Shown piece after piece: positions 1 through 6,812 of a stretch of DNA of 15,934 bases; the first letter of the stretch is position 1; every line of letters begins with the position of its first letter. The notes under the pieces are model-generated. The model was not told where the DNA came from, did not search any database, and saw nothing but the letters and a program-made list of their open reading frames with translations. Source of the DNA: a bacterium (GTDB lineage Bacteria > AUK180 > JAQVHJ01). Position numbers and translations under genes: made by a program. The stretch is from assembly GCA_028696285.1 (NCBI GenBank), contig JAQVHJ010000009.1, positions 1 to 15,934 on the forward strand, given 5' to 3'.

Positions 1-20
1 AAACATTTGAAATGTAAAAC

Positions 21-105
21 GGTGAACGGTGAACGGTAAACGGTGAACGGTAAACGGTGAACGGTAAGATGTGATCCGTGATTCGTGAACCGTGATTCGT
101 GATTC
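21..105. repeat. Tandem heptanucleotide tract
   Basis: Seven consecutive 7-bp units (GGTGAAC or GGTAAAC, last one degenerate) run from 21 to 69. After a one-base phase shift come five units of a related heptamer (GTGATTC, GTGATCC, GTGAACC) from 71 to 105. The unit is not codon-like and no ORF runs through it. It resembles in style the STRR heptamer repeats known from cyanobacteria, but the unit differs. The same unit recurs at 224-241 and, on the opposite strand, at 11940-11967. Confidence 0.9.
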
Positions 106-118
106 GAAAAACGAAGAG

Positions 119-218
119 AGATTGCTTCGTTACACTCGCAATGACTAATAACGTAATTTAATTTGCAAATGTGCGCATGTCATTGCGAGGAGTACCGTAA
201 GGTACGACGTGGCAATCT
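119..218. repeat. Compound inverted-repeat element, copy 1 (MITE/REP-like)
   Basis: The element begins AGATTGC (119-125) and ends with its reverse complement GCAATCT (212-218). Inside, a left module ending CGCAATGAC (137-145) faces a right module starting GTCATTGCG (179-187) across a 33-nt AT-rich spacer. The right module carries its own hairpin, GTACC (192-196) with GGTAC (201-205). Similar ATTGCGAGG...GCAATCT intergenic repeats are widespread in bacterial genomes. Its two-module structure matches copy 2 at 4577-4691. No target-site duplication is evident. Heptad repeats in the same orientation lie on both sides. Confidence 0.7.
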
Positions 219-223
219 GAAAC

Positions 224-241
224 GGTAAACGGTGAACGGTG
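224..241. repeat. Short heptad tract downstream of copy 1
   Basis: GGTAAAC, GGTGAAC and a partial GGTGG unit directly follow the compound element. They have the same orientation and unit as the tract at 21-69, so the element is bracketed by heptads. No clear intrinsic terminator for the minus-strand operon ending at 264 is seen here. Confidence 0.75.
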
Positions 242-263
242 GCTTATTATAATATATTCATCA

Positions 264-2306
264 TTATTTTGACTTCAATTCCTGGTAGATCATTTCAGAG
301 GAGACTGATTCACCGCGATATTTAAAAAGATAATATTGTTCTATAACTTCTGTTATCTTTTGTAACAGTTCGGGAGATATTTTTGTTTTGTCAATCCTGT
401 TTAAATATTCTTTGATTGTTTCAGAGACGTCTCTTTTAGTTCCTGTTTTACTTAGAATCTCCTCGATTTTAGAAATGATTTTATTCCATTCCTTTTCATC
501 GGGGAGAATTACCTTTTTCTCTTTTGCATATTTTTTAAACAGGTTAAACTGCAGTTTATCCTTTCCGAAAACGAGTCTGAGTACTACATATAAAATGACC
601 AGACCAAGTAATATCATGTTAAATGTAAAATCACTGATTAATTTTTGGAGTTGGTACCTGATCTCATCCATTGATAGTTTGGAAACAGTATTTCTTAATC
701 TGTCGCGTTGAAACAGTATCAGTTCAAAGAACCTCTCGAATGCTGATGGTTCATATCCTTCATTCGGTTCAAATCCCATTGCATATGATGTCGGGTCATA
801 GGTTTCCCAGACACCCTGTTCAGTATCGAAATATTCAACCCATGCATGAGCATGAAGCGCTCGGACTACAAAGAACTCTTTATCGGGACTCTCTTCAGAA
901 ACAATGAATCCGGACAGATACCTCGCTCTTACCCCCATTAATCTGAGTAAAATCACTGCAGCAGTCGCGTAATATTCACAATACCCGGTCTTACTTTCGG
1001 TTAAAAAATAAAGGATTGGATCTCGGCCTTGCTTTAAATCGATACTGAGTGAATATTTAAAGTCATTATTTTTAAAGAAGTCGCTCAGGTTTTGGACCTT
1101 CTGAAAATCTTTTTCAGCATCACCGCGGATATTCAAAGCCAATTCGGAAAAGTTTTGTTTAATATAATCCGGAACAGCTAAATGCGAATCGTCAGGGAGC
1201 TCTTTGAATCTTTCTGTCGTGGTAAATTCACATGAGTATTGGATTAAGTATCCAAATTTAGTCAGGCGCGCAACCTCACGATTATTATCATACTTAATAT
1301 TATCTACTTCTTCATTAATTAATTTAATCGGATTTTCCGGAAGGAAAAGTTCAGGTTCCTTTGTTCCTGAAGGTAATTTCAGAAAGACCGTTGAATTATA
1401 ACGTTTAACAATATTTTCCCCGTCGCCAGGTCTTAAAATGAATTCGGAATTATTAGATTTTTCTAGCACTTCAAAATTATTTCGGGCTTCCCAGTCATAG
1501 AGGTTTTTATTTATTCGAAGATTCTCATAAACATTCCCCCGCATATAGAACGGAGCATCACCGTAAATACGCATGATTATCTTCCGCGAGAGTTTGATGT
1601 TTTTTATATCCCCGATTCTTGAAATATTAGAAAAACCGCTAATCCTCGGCATTGACGAGATTACATTCTTATCAAAGAACTTTACAAGGTCGGGAATGAA
1701 TGTTATAAAGAATACTGCAAAAATTAATGAAGCTCCGATTACCGGGATAATAACAAGATAGTAGAAGACGGGTATTCTCAGAACCGGATTCTCCATGCGG
1801 AAAATATATATGATCTCAAAAACAAGGATAATCGAAAGAATACCCAAAGCAACCGCAAGGATCGGTAGAAATGCATACTCAGAATTCCTGTAACTCGCGC
1901 CCCAGAACAGAAGGAGAGTCAGGTACCCTAAAAGTATTCGTTTATGTTTATTCTCCTTTGATTTAAAAACGTGAATGATTCCTGCAAACACCGTAAACCC
2001 CATGAAAAAATAGATAATAAATGCATAGTCTCTTATCTCATCTTTCTCTCTCAACGAATCGAAAAGGAGATAGAGAACGAATGATATGATACCTATCCCG
2101 ATTGTATAGTTCTTTATAAAATTATCAGGGATCGTTATTTTGGGCTGAAGAATGAAAATGGAAATGAAAACGATTAAAACTAAATAACCCGGGATGATTA
2201 ATTCAAAATTCCGAAATGACGGGTAGATTGAAAATACCATAAATGCTATGATCAAGGAATTTTCTATCAGCTGGAATGGTGTTAATCTTTTTGTCTCTTC
2301 CATCAT
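264..2306 (-). CDS. TgpA-like membrane transglutaminase-like protein
   Basis: 680-aa integral membrane protein. Six or seven hydrophobic helices lie between about residues 12 and 205, followed by an extracytoplasmic region. A transglutaminase-like papain-fold core spans about 400-510, then comes one more membrane helix (about 561-580) and a cytoplasmic tail resembling DUF4129. The catalytic triad is visible: Cys443 in GYCEYYATA, His487 in HAHAWVEYF and Asp504 in YDPT, so an active cysteine enzyme is plausible. Its substrate is unknown; relatives are thought to act on envelope proteins. The start codon overlaps the upstream DUF58 stop as ATGA, which implies translational coupling. A second ATG follows immediately, so the start could be one codon later. 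It is the last gene of the moxR-DUF58-TgpA operon. Confidence 0.9.
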   Translation of the reverse strand: MMEETKRLTPFQLIENSLIIAFMVFSIYPSFRNFELIIPGYLVLIVFISIFILQPKITIPDNFIKNYTIGIGIISFVLYLLFDSLREKDEIRDYAFIIYFFMGFTVFAGIIHVFKSKENKHKRILLGYLTLLLFWGASYRNSEYAFLPILAVALGILSIILVFEIIYIFRMENPVLRIPVFYYLVIIPVIGASLIFAVFFITFIPDLVKFFDKNVISSMPRISGFSNISRIGDIKNIKLSRKIIMRIYGDAPFYMRGNVYENLRINKNLYDWEARNNFEVLEKSNNSEFILRPGDGENIVKRYNSTVFLKLPSGTKEPELFLPENPIKLINEEVDNIKYDNNREVARLTKFGYLIQYSCEFTTTERFKELPDDSHLAVPDYIKQNFSELALNIRGDAEKDFQKVQNLSDFFKNNDFKYSLSIDLKQGRDPILYFLTESKTGYCEYYATAAVILLRLMGVRARYLSGFIVSEESPDKEFFVVRALHAHAWVEYFDTEQGVWETYDPTSYAMGFEPNEGYEPSAFERFFELILFQRDRLRNTVSKLSMDEIRYQLQKLISDFTFNMILLGLVILYVVLRLVFGKDKLQFNLFKKYAKEKKVILPDEKEWNKIISKIEEILSKTGTKRDVSETIKEYLNRIDKTKISPELLQKITEVIEQYYLFKYRGESVSSEMIYQELKSK

Positions 2307-3556
2307 AATTCCGTTAATCCATCCTTAAAATTCTGTTCGCTTACAAACCTGACAGTCAAATTATCTGTCTCCTTAATGTTGAACGGTATTTTTGTTTTGT
2401 CTGTAATTAAAATTATTTTAATCGACAACCCTAAACTTCTTAAAATATTAATTAGTCTTTCACGTTTCTCATCATAATCCTGAAGTACGAGTATTACAGA
2501 TGAAATCTGCTTTAACTTCGGAGAAATCTCAGAATAAAGTGTGTGTATATATTCCTTAGAATCACAGTCAACACACGCAAGGAGGTCGAGGATATTATTC
2601 AGGAACCCAATATTTCGGCCTGTAGTTAATTGATAGATTGTACTTCCTAAAACAAAAATATCTATTATATACTCCTTCCTTGAAAGGAAATCCGCGATAG
2701 ATGCGGTAATTGAAACAGATTTCTCAAATTCATTCCGGCACTTCTTCGTAATTCTTCCCGGGATATAAGTGTCAAGAATCAAGGCGACTCTCACAAAATA
2801 CTCTTCCTGGTACACCTTCACGATCGGTTTCTGAAGCCGGGAAAAGGCTTTCCAGTCTATCTTCTTTAACGGGTCGCCCGGCTGGTAATCGCGGTTGTCG
2901 ATGTATTCCGTGCTGTCGCCTATGCTTGAAGCGAGTGAAACACCGCCCGGCTGGTACTTCCGATGAACAGGCAGGGCAAAATTATCAAGCCGGTTATAAG
3001 AAGGGTAGGCGAGGATAGTCTCTTTATCACGCAAGAATTTCCCCTTTCTCAAAATGAAGAATGGAAAATTTGAAAATACAATGGATGCCGGAAGTTCATA
3101 TGCACCACGTTTCTCAATGATATTTTTAAAGGAGATCTCATCGTATTTCTTCTTTCCGATCGAAATGACCAGATTGGACTCGGTCAACTGCTTGAAATTC
3201 GGCGGTTTCCAGATCTGCTCTGCTGAAAGCGCAAGTACGGGAAGGAATGAGTTATTCGTAACCTTAATATTTATATTGAATGGCTTCCCAGCCTGGACCC
3301 TGGAAGGGAGAGTTCTCTCTACCCGGATATTATAAGGGAGAAGGTACATCGAAACGAATGAAATAGTAAAAAGTATTCCCAGGAAACTGACGATGATATG
3401 ATAATATGTTCTGTACGGGTCTATTGAATAGAACATAATAGAAAAAAACAGGATGAACATCAGGGCTTTACCGTAGGTGGTGAAGTAATAGTGATACAGC
3501 CCAACAATGAAATTAATCGGGGTGAACGGGTTTTTCGCTTTATAAACCTTGAGCAT
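2303..3556 (-). CDS. DUF58 domain protein (vWA-like)
   Basis: 417 aa. Two hydrophobic segments near the N-terminus (about 31-45 and 53-73) anchor the protein. A beta-rich region follows, and then the DUF58 signature around residues 213-250, with GDSTEYIDNRDYQPGDP and the KIDWKAFSR block. The DUF58 core is related to von Willebrand A folds. The expected MIDAS-like position reads DTYIPG (from Asp262) without the DxSxS serines, so metal binding through a classic MIDAS is doubtful. The gene starts 3 nt after the MoxR stop with no clear Shine-Dalgarno sequence and overlaps the next gene by 4 nt. Expression is therefore probably coupled to MoxR. DUF58 proteins usually partner MoxR ATPases; a client cannot be named from the sequence. 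Confidence 0.9.
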   Translation of the reverse strand: MLKVYKAKNPFTPINFIVGLYHYYFTTYGKALMFILFFSIMFYSIDPYRTYYHIIVSFLGILFTISFVSMYLLPYNIRVERTLPSRVQAGKPFNINIKVTNNSFLPVLALSAEQIWKPPNFKQLTESNLVISIGKKKYDEISFKNIIEKRGAYELPASIVFSNFPFFILRKGKFLRDKETILAYPSYNRLDNFALPVHRKYQPGGVSLASSIGDSTEYIDNRDYQPGDPLKKIDWKAFSRLQKPIVKVYQEEYFVRVALILDTYIPGRITKKCRNEFEKSVSITASIADFLSRKEYIIDIFVLGSTIYQLTTGRNIGFLNNILDLLACVDCDSKEYIHTLYSEISPKLKQISSVILVLQDYDEKRERLINILRSLGLSIKIILITDKTKIPFNIKETDNLTVRFVSEQNFKDGLTEL

Positions 3557-3559
3557 TGA

Positions 3560-4492
3560 TTATTTAACCGGGATTTTTTTTAGTATTTCCTTTATTATAT
3601 CTTCCTTATTCTCTCCGCTGTATTTAGCCTTTGAATGCAGGAATATCCTGTGCGACAGGATCGGGACAGCAACCTTCTTCACATCCTCCGGAATTACATA
3701 GTCCCTCTCATTAAGGAATGCATACGCCTGAGCTCCACGATACAGGAAGAGAGAACCCCGCGGACTGATCCCGAGTTCAAGGGACGGATGGATTCTGGTC
3801 TGATTTACAATCTCGGTGATATATTCGGTTATCGTATCCTTCACAGTAATGTTTCGTACTTCACCCTGGATTTTAATAACTTCTTCAATGTCAAGGACAT
3901 TCTTAATTCCGTTAATCGGATGTTCAAGTTTCTGTGAATTGAGAATACTCACCTCAGTCTTCTTATCAGGATAACCTATCGTGATCTTCATGAAGAACCG
4001 ATCCAGCTGTGCTTCCGGAAGTGGATAAGTTCCGGTATATTCAACAGGATTCTGTGTCGCTATTACGATAAAGGGATTAGTCAGGACGAAACGGTTCCCT
4101 TCAATCGAAACCTGACGCTCATTCATCGCTTCAAGTAATGCGGATTGTGTTCGAGGCGAGGCGCGGTTTATCTCATCAGCGAGGAGGATATTCGTGAAGA
4201 TGGGCCCCTCACGGAATTTAAATTCCGCATCCTTCGGGTTGAAGATGTAGGTGCCAAGGATATCTCCCGGGAGAAGATCAGGCGTGAACTGAACCCTCTT
4301 GAATCTGCCGGCAATCGACATCGCAAGAGCCTTGGCAAGCGTCGTCTTCCCGACTCCAGGCGCATCTTCAAGAAGAATATGACCGTCAGATAGAAGGGAG
4401 ATTATTACAAGCTCAATAACATCTTCCTTCCCGTAAATGACAGAAGAAATATTCCCCTTCAATACCGAAATTTTATTAATCGATTCCTTCAT
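3560..4492 (-). CDS. MoxR-family AAA+ ATPase
   Basis: 310 aa from the chosen start (MKESINK). Walker A is DAPGVGKT (43-50) and Walker B is LLADEIN with Asp106/Glu107. Sensor 1 is ATQNP (145-149) and the MoxR-typical LPEAQLDRF block is at 158-166. It is a cytoplasmic ATPase assumed to act as a chaperone for partner or client proteins, and here it heads the operon with DUF58 and TgpA-like genes. The frame stays open to an ATG at 4585. I prefer 4492 because it has AAGGAG at 4497-4502 (4-nt spacing) and because a sigma70 promoter lies between the two candidate starts, so the longer form would not be on that transcript. Alternative: an extra 31-residue N-terminus from another promoter. Confidence 0.93.
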   Translation of the reverse strand: MKESINKISVLKGNISSVIYGKEDVIELVIISLLSDGHILLEDAPGVGKTTLAKALAMSIAGRFKRVQFTPDLLPGDILGTYIFNPKDAEFKFREGPIFTNILLADEINRASPRTQSALLEAMNERQVSIEGNRFVLTNPFIVIATQNPVEYTGTYPLPEAQLDRFFMKITIGYPDKKTEVSILNSQKLEHPINGIKNVLDIEEVIKIQGEVRNITVKDTITEYITEIVNQTRIHPSLELGISPRGSLFLYRGAQAYAFLNERDYVIPEDVKKVAVPILSHRIFLHSKAKYSGENKEDIIKEILKKIPVK

Positions 4493-4513
4493 GATTCTCC
4501 TTATTTTTTTAAA

Positions 4514-4542
4514 AGTATAACATATACACCTCCTGATTTCAA
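4514..4542 (-). promoter_or_regulatory. Sigma70-type promoter of the moxR operon
   Basis: Read on the minus strand, TTGAAA (4537-4542) and TATACT (4514-4519) are separated by exactly 17 bp. The predicted transcript start near 4507 gives a leader of only about 15 nt that still contains the AAGGAG ribosome site. Confidence 0.75.
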
Positions 4543-4576
4543 GTTTTTTCCAATTAGGAGTTTTCCCATTATTTTT

Positions 4577-4691
4577 AGATTGCAACGGGTTTCACCTTGT
4601 TCACCTCTCACAATGACATTATTTTGTCTGTAATTTAAATAACATTATTAATCATTGCGATGAAGGTTTAAAGAACCTGAAGAAGCAATCT
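4577..4691. repeat. Compound inverted-repeat element, copy 2
   Basis: It starts AGATTGC (4577-4583) and ends GCAATCT (4685-4691). The left module ends CACAATGAC (4609-4617) and the right module begins TCATTGCGA (4652-4660), separated by a 34-nt AT-rich spacer. That spacer shares GTAATTTAA with the spacer of copy 1. The right module has its own hairpin, AGGTT (4664-4668) with AACCT (4674-4678), different in sequence from that of copy 1. The left module contains a GTTCACC unit identical to the heptad repeats elsewhere in the window. Confidence 0.65.
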
Positions 4692-4700
4692 CTCTTTCAA

Positions 4701-4770
4701 ATCACGCTTTACGCATCACGAATAACATCTTCCATTGAACGTTTACTGTTCAATGTTTACTTGTGAACTC
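4701..4770. repeat. Degenerate heptad tract with internal hairpin
   Basis: A weak 7-base periodicity runs for about ten units, with related units such as ATCACGC, TTTACGC and ATCACGA, then TGAACGT, TTACTGT and TCAATGT. Inside it an 8-bp inverted repeat, CATTGAAC (4733-4740) and GTTCAATG (4748-4755), encloses a 7-nt loop. It resembles a decayed version of the tracts at 21-105 and 11905-11967. Confidence 0.5.
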
Positions 4771-4776
4771 TGGCTT

Positions 4777-4794
4777 CGGATATCCCGGATATCG
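4777..4794. promoter_or_regulatory. Palindrome/direct repeat abutting the mod promoter
   Basis: GATATCC (4779-4785) and GGATATC (4787-4793) form a 7-bp inverted repeat around one central base. The same bases also form a direct repeat of CGGATATC (4777-4784 and 4786-4793) with 9-bp spacing. It ends 2 bp before the -35 box of the restriction operon, so it could bind a regulator. No regulator gene is next to it, and its role is inferred only from position. Confidence 0.4.
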
Positions 4795-4795
4795 C

Positions 4796-4824
4796 TTGAC
4801 ATAACAAAATAAATAGGTTATAAT
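4796..4824 (+). promoter_or_regulatory. Consensus sigma70 promoter of the restriction operon
   Basis: TTGACA (4796-4801) and TATAAT (4819-4824) are both exact consensus hexamers separated by 17 bp. The predicted transcript start near 4831 leaves a leader of about 54 nt before the mod ATG at 4885. AAGGA (4871-4875) serves as the ribosome site with 9-nt spacing. Confidence 0.85.
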
Positions 4825-4884
4825 TATTTTGTCGAATAAAATTTTAATGTTATTTAAACTAATTATACAAAAGGAAATAAAAAT

Positions 4885-6804
4885 ATGGAAAATTTACTTG
4901 AAACTTTAAAGGAATTACTGAAAAAGGATGAGCGTTTAATAAAGGATGGAGAACTCTTCAAAAATAAGATAATTGAACTTGCGCTTAAGCTTGATAAGGA
5001 TCTTCTGAAACTTTTACTCTCCGATGAAAAGATTAAAGAAATATTTTTCTTTAACATAGAAAAAATGACAATTTTTGATAAAGATAAATTTATTAGATTT
5101 ATTTCCAATAAGCATTTCCTTCCTGATTCATATACATCATTCAAGAACAAGATAGGTTTAATTGATGGTGATGAATATATAACTGAAAAAAAGGAAGTAG
5201 TGCTTGCATGGCCTTATAAGGATTGTGTCCTTGAAGGTGGAATGACAAAGGAAGACCAGAAGCGTGATGAAATTTTCTATAATGAAACACTTGCTCCTGA
5301 TGAAATAAGCAGGCTTCTTGATCCGAAGGTATTTACAAATGCAAAGAGATTAGATAGAGATGGTGAGCACCCGATCAAGTCATTAAAATGTAGTAAAAGT
5401 GGTCATGGCAATCAAACATTTAAAACTGATGAGAACGGTGATATAAAAGATAATTTGATAATAAAGGGAAATAACCTTTTAGCTCTCCATTCATTAAAGG
5501 AAAGATTTGCCGGAAAAATAAAATTGATTTATATAGATCCACCATATAACCAGCCATCGAAGACAAATTCATTTCAATATAACAATTTATTCAATCATTC
5601 AACATGGTTGACGTTTATGAAAAATAGAATTCGAATATCAAAAGATTTATTATTAGATAATGGAACAATTTGGATAAATGTTGATGATACTGAAAGTCAT
5701 TATCTAAAAATTATTTGTGATGAAATTTTTGGTAGAGAAAACTTTATAATAAATTTTATTTGGCAAAAAAAGTATTCACCTGCAAATGATGCTAAATGGT
5801 TTAGCGATAATCACGATCATATTCTTGTATTTGCAAAAAGTAAAGAAAGGTTTAAACCAAATCTTTTAAAAAGAACTGAAAAAATGAACAAAAGGTATTC
5901 TAATCCCGATAATGATCCTCGTGGTGAATGGAAACCAGGTGGATTCTCTGTAAAAACTTATAGTTCAGATTATGATTATCCGATTAAAACACCCTCTGGG
6001 AAAGTAGTTTATCCACCTAAAGGAAGTTGTTGGCAAACGTCAAAAGAAAATTATTTAGAAAAATTGAAAGATAATAGAATTTGGTTTGGTCCAAATAATG
6101 ATTCGAAACCGCAAATAAAACAATTTTTAAATGAAGTTCAACAAGGTGTTGTCTGTAAAAGTATTTGGACATATGATGAAGTTGCTCATAATCAGATTTC
6201 AAGGAAAGAAATAACAGATCTTTTTAATGAATTTGTTTTTTCAACTCCAAAACCAGAAAAGCTTTTAAAAAGAATTATTGAACTTTCTACAAAAAAAAAT
6301 GATATCGTATTGGATTATTGTCTTGGAAGTGGAACAACATGTGCAGTTGCCCATAAAATGGGAAGGCAATATATCGGAATAGAGCAAATGAATTATATTG
6401 AAGATGTTTCTGTTGAAAGAATAAAAAAAGTTATTTCAGGTGAACAAGGTGGAATTAGCAAATTAGTGAATTGGAAAGGTGGAGGAGATTTTATATATTT
6501 AGAGTTATTGGAGTGGAATGAAAGATTTTCAGGTGAGATACAGAAGGCAAAGACGAAAGGAGAACTTAAGACATTATGGGAAAAGATGAAGTATAAAGCA
6601 TTTCTAAGTTATAAGGTAGATATAAAAAAGATTGATGAGAATATAAAGGAGTTTGAAGAACTGACACTTGAAAAACAGAAGCAATTTATGATGGAGTGTT
6701 TGGATAAGAACCATTTATATGTTAATTACAGTGAGATTGAAGATGAAGAGTATAAAATAAGTGAAGAAGATAAGGAATTGAACAGGGAATTCTATAAAAA
6801 ATAA
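4885..6804 (+). CDS. mod: Type III restriction-modification methyltransferase (Mod)
   Basis: 639 aa, a normal length for type III Mod. The catalytic DPPY motif (218-221, in YIDPPYN) precedes the AdoMet-binding motif DYCLGSGTT (477-485). This beta-class order is typical of type III Mod and N6-adenine methylation. The stretch of about 290-450 between them is the expected target-recognition domain, and it is especially AT-rich. STPKPEKLL (453-461) is a conserved lead-in to motif I. The first 160 residues are helical, and the charged C-terminus (about 545-639) is consistent with subunit contacts. The motif I phenylalanine is replaced (DYCLGSG instead of the common DFFAGSG). An A9 run at 6291-6299 lies just upstream of motif I. 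It is the first gene of the operon; the recognition sequence cannot be read from the protein. Confidence 0.95.
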   Translation: MENLLETLKELLKKDERLIKDGELFKNKIIELALKLDKDLLKLLLSDEKIKEIFFFNIEKMTIFDKDKFIRFISNKHFLPDSYTSFKNKIGLIDGDEYITEKKEVVLAWPYKDCVLEGGMTKEDQKRDEIFYNETLAPDEISRLLDPKVFTNAKRLDRDGEHPIKSLKCSKSGHGNQTFKTDENGDIKDNLIIKGNNLLALHSLKERFAGKIKLIYIDPPYNQPSKTNSFQYNNLFNHSTWLTFMKNRIRISKDLLLDNGTIWINVDDTESHYLKIICDEIFGRENFIINFIWQKKYSPANDAKWFSDNHDHILVFAKSKERFKPNLLKRTEKMNKRYSNPDNDPRGEWKPGGFSVKTYSSDYDYPIKTPSGKVVYPPKGSCWQTSKENYLEKLKDNRIWFGPNNDSKPQIKQFLNEVQQGVVCKSIWTYDEVAHNQISRKEITDLFNEFVFSTPKPEKLLKRIIELSTKKNDIVLDYCLGSGTTCAVAHKMGRQYIGIEQMNYIEDVSVERIKKVISGEQGGISKLVNWKGGGDFIYLELLEWNERFSGEIQKAKTKGELKTLWEKMKYKAFLSYKVDIKKIDENIKEFEELTLEKQKQFMMECLDKNHLYVNYSEIEDEEYKISEEDKELNREFYKK

Positions 6805-6812
6805 ACAGACAT

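Noticed and set aside
21..105. Possible CRISPR array
   Set aside because: The repeats are contiguous 7-bp units with no spacers, and there are no cas genes in the window.
71..145. Possible tRNA or small structured RNA
   Set aside because: The stretch is explained by heptads and an inverted-repeat module; no cloverleaf, anticodon arm or T-loop pattern is visible.
119..218. Insertion sequence with target-site duplication
   Set aside because: Terminal inverted repeats are present but no transposase is encoded and no clear flanking duplication could be seen, because the flanks are themselves heptad repeats.
4168..4371. Arg- and Ser-rich 67-codon minus-strand ORF
   Set aside because: It is a shifted frame of the moxR gene across Walker A and B and has no independent support.
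4493..4585. 31-residue N-terminal extension of the MoxR protein
   Set aside because: It overlaps a good promoter and part of a repeat element, and an AAGGAG site supports the internal ATG at 4492.
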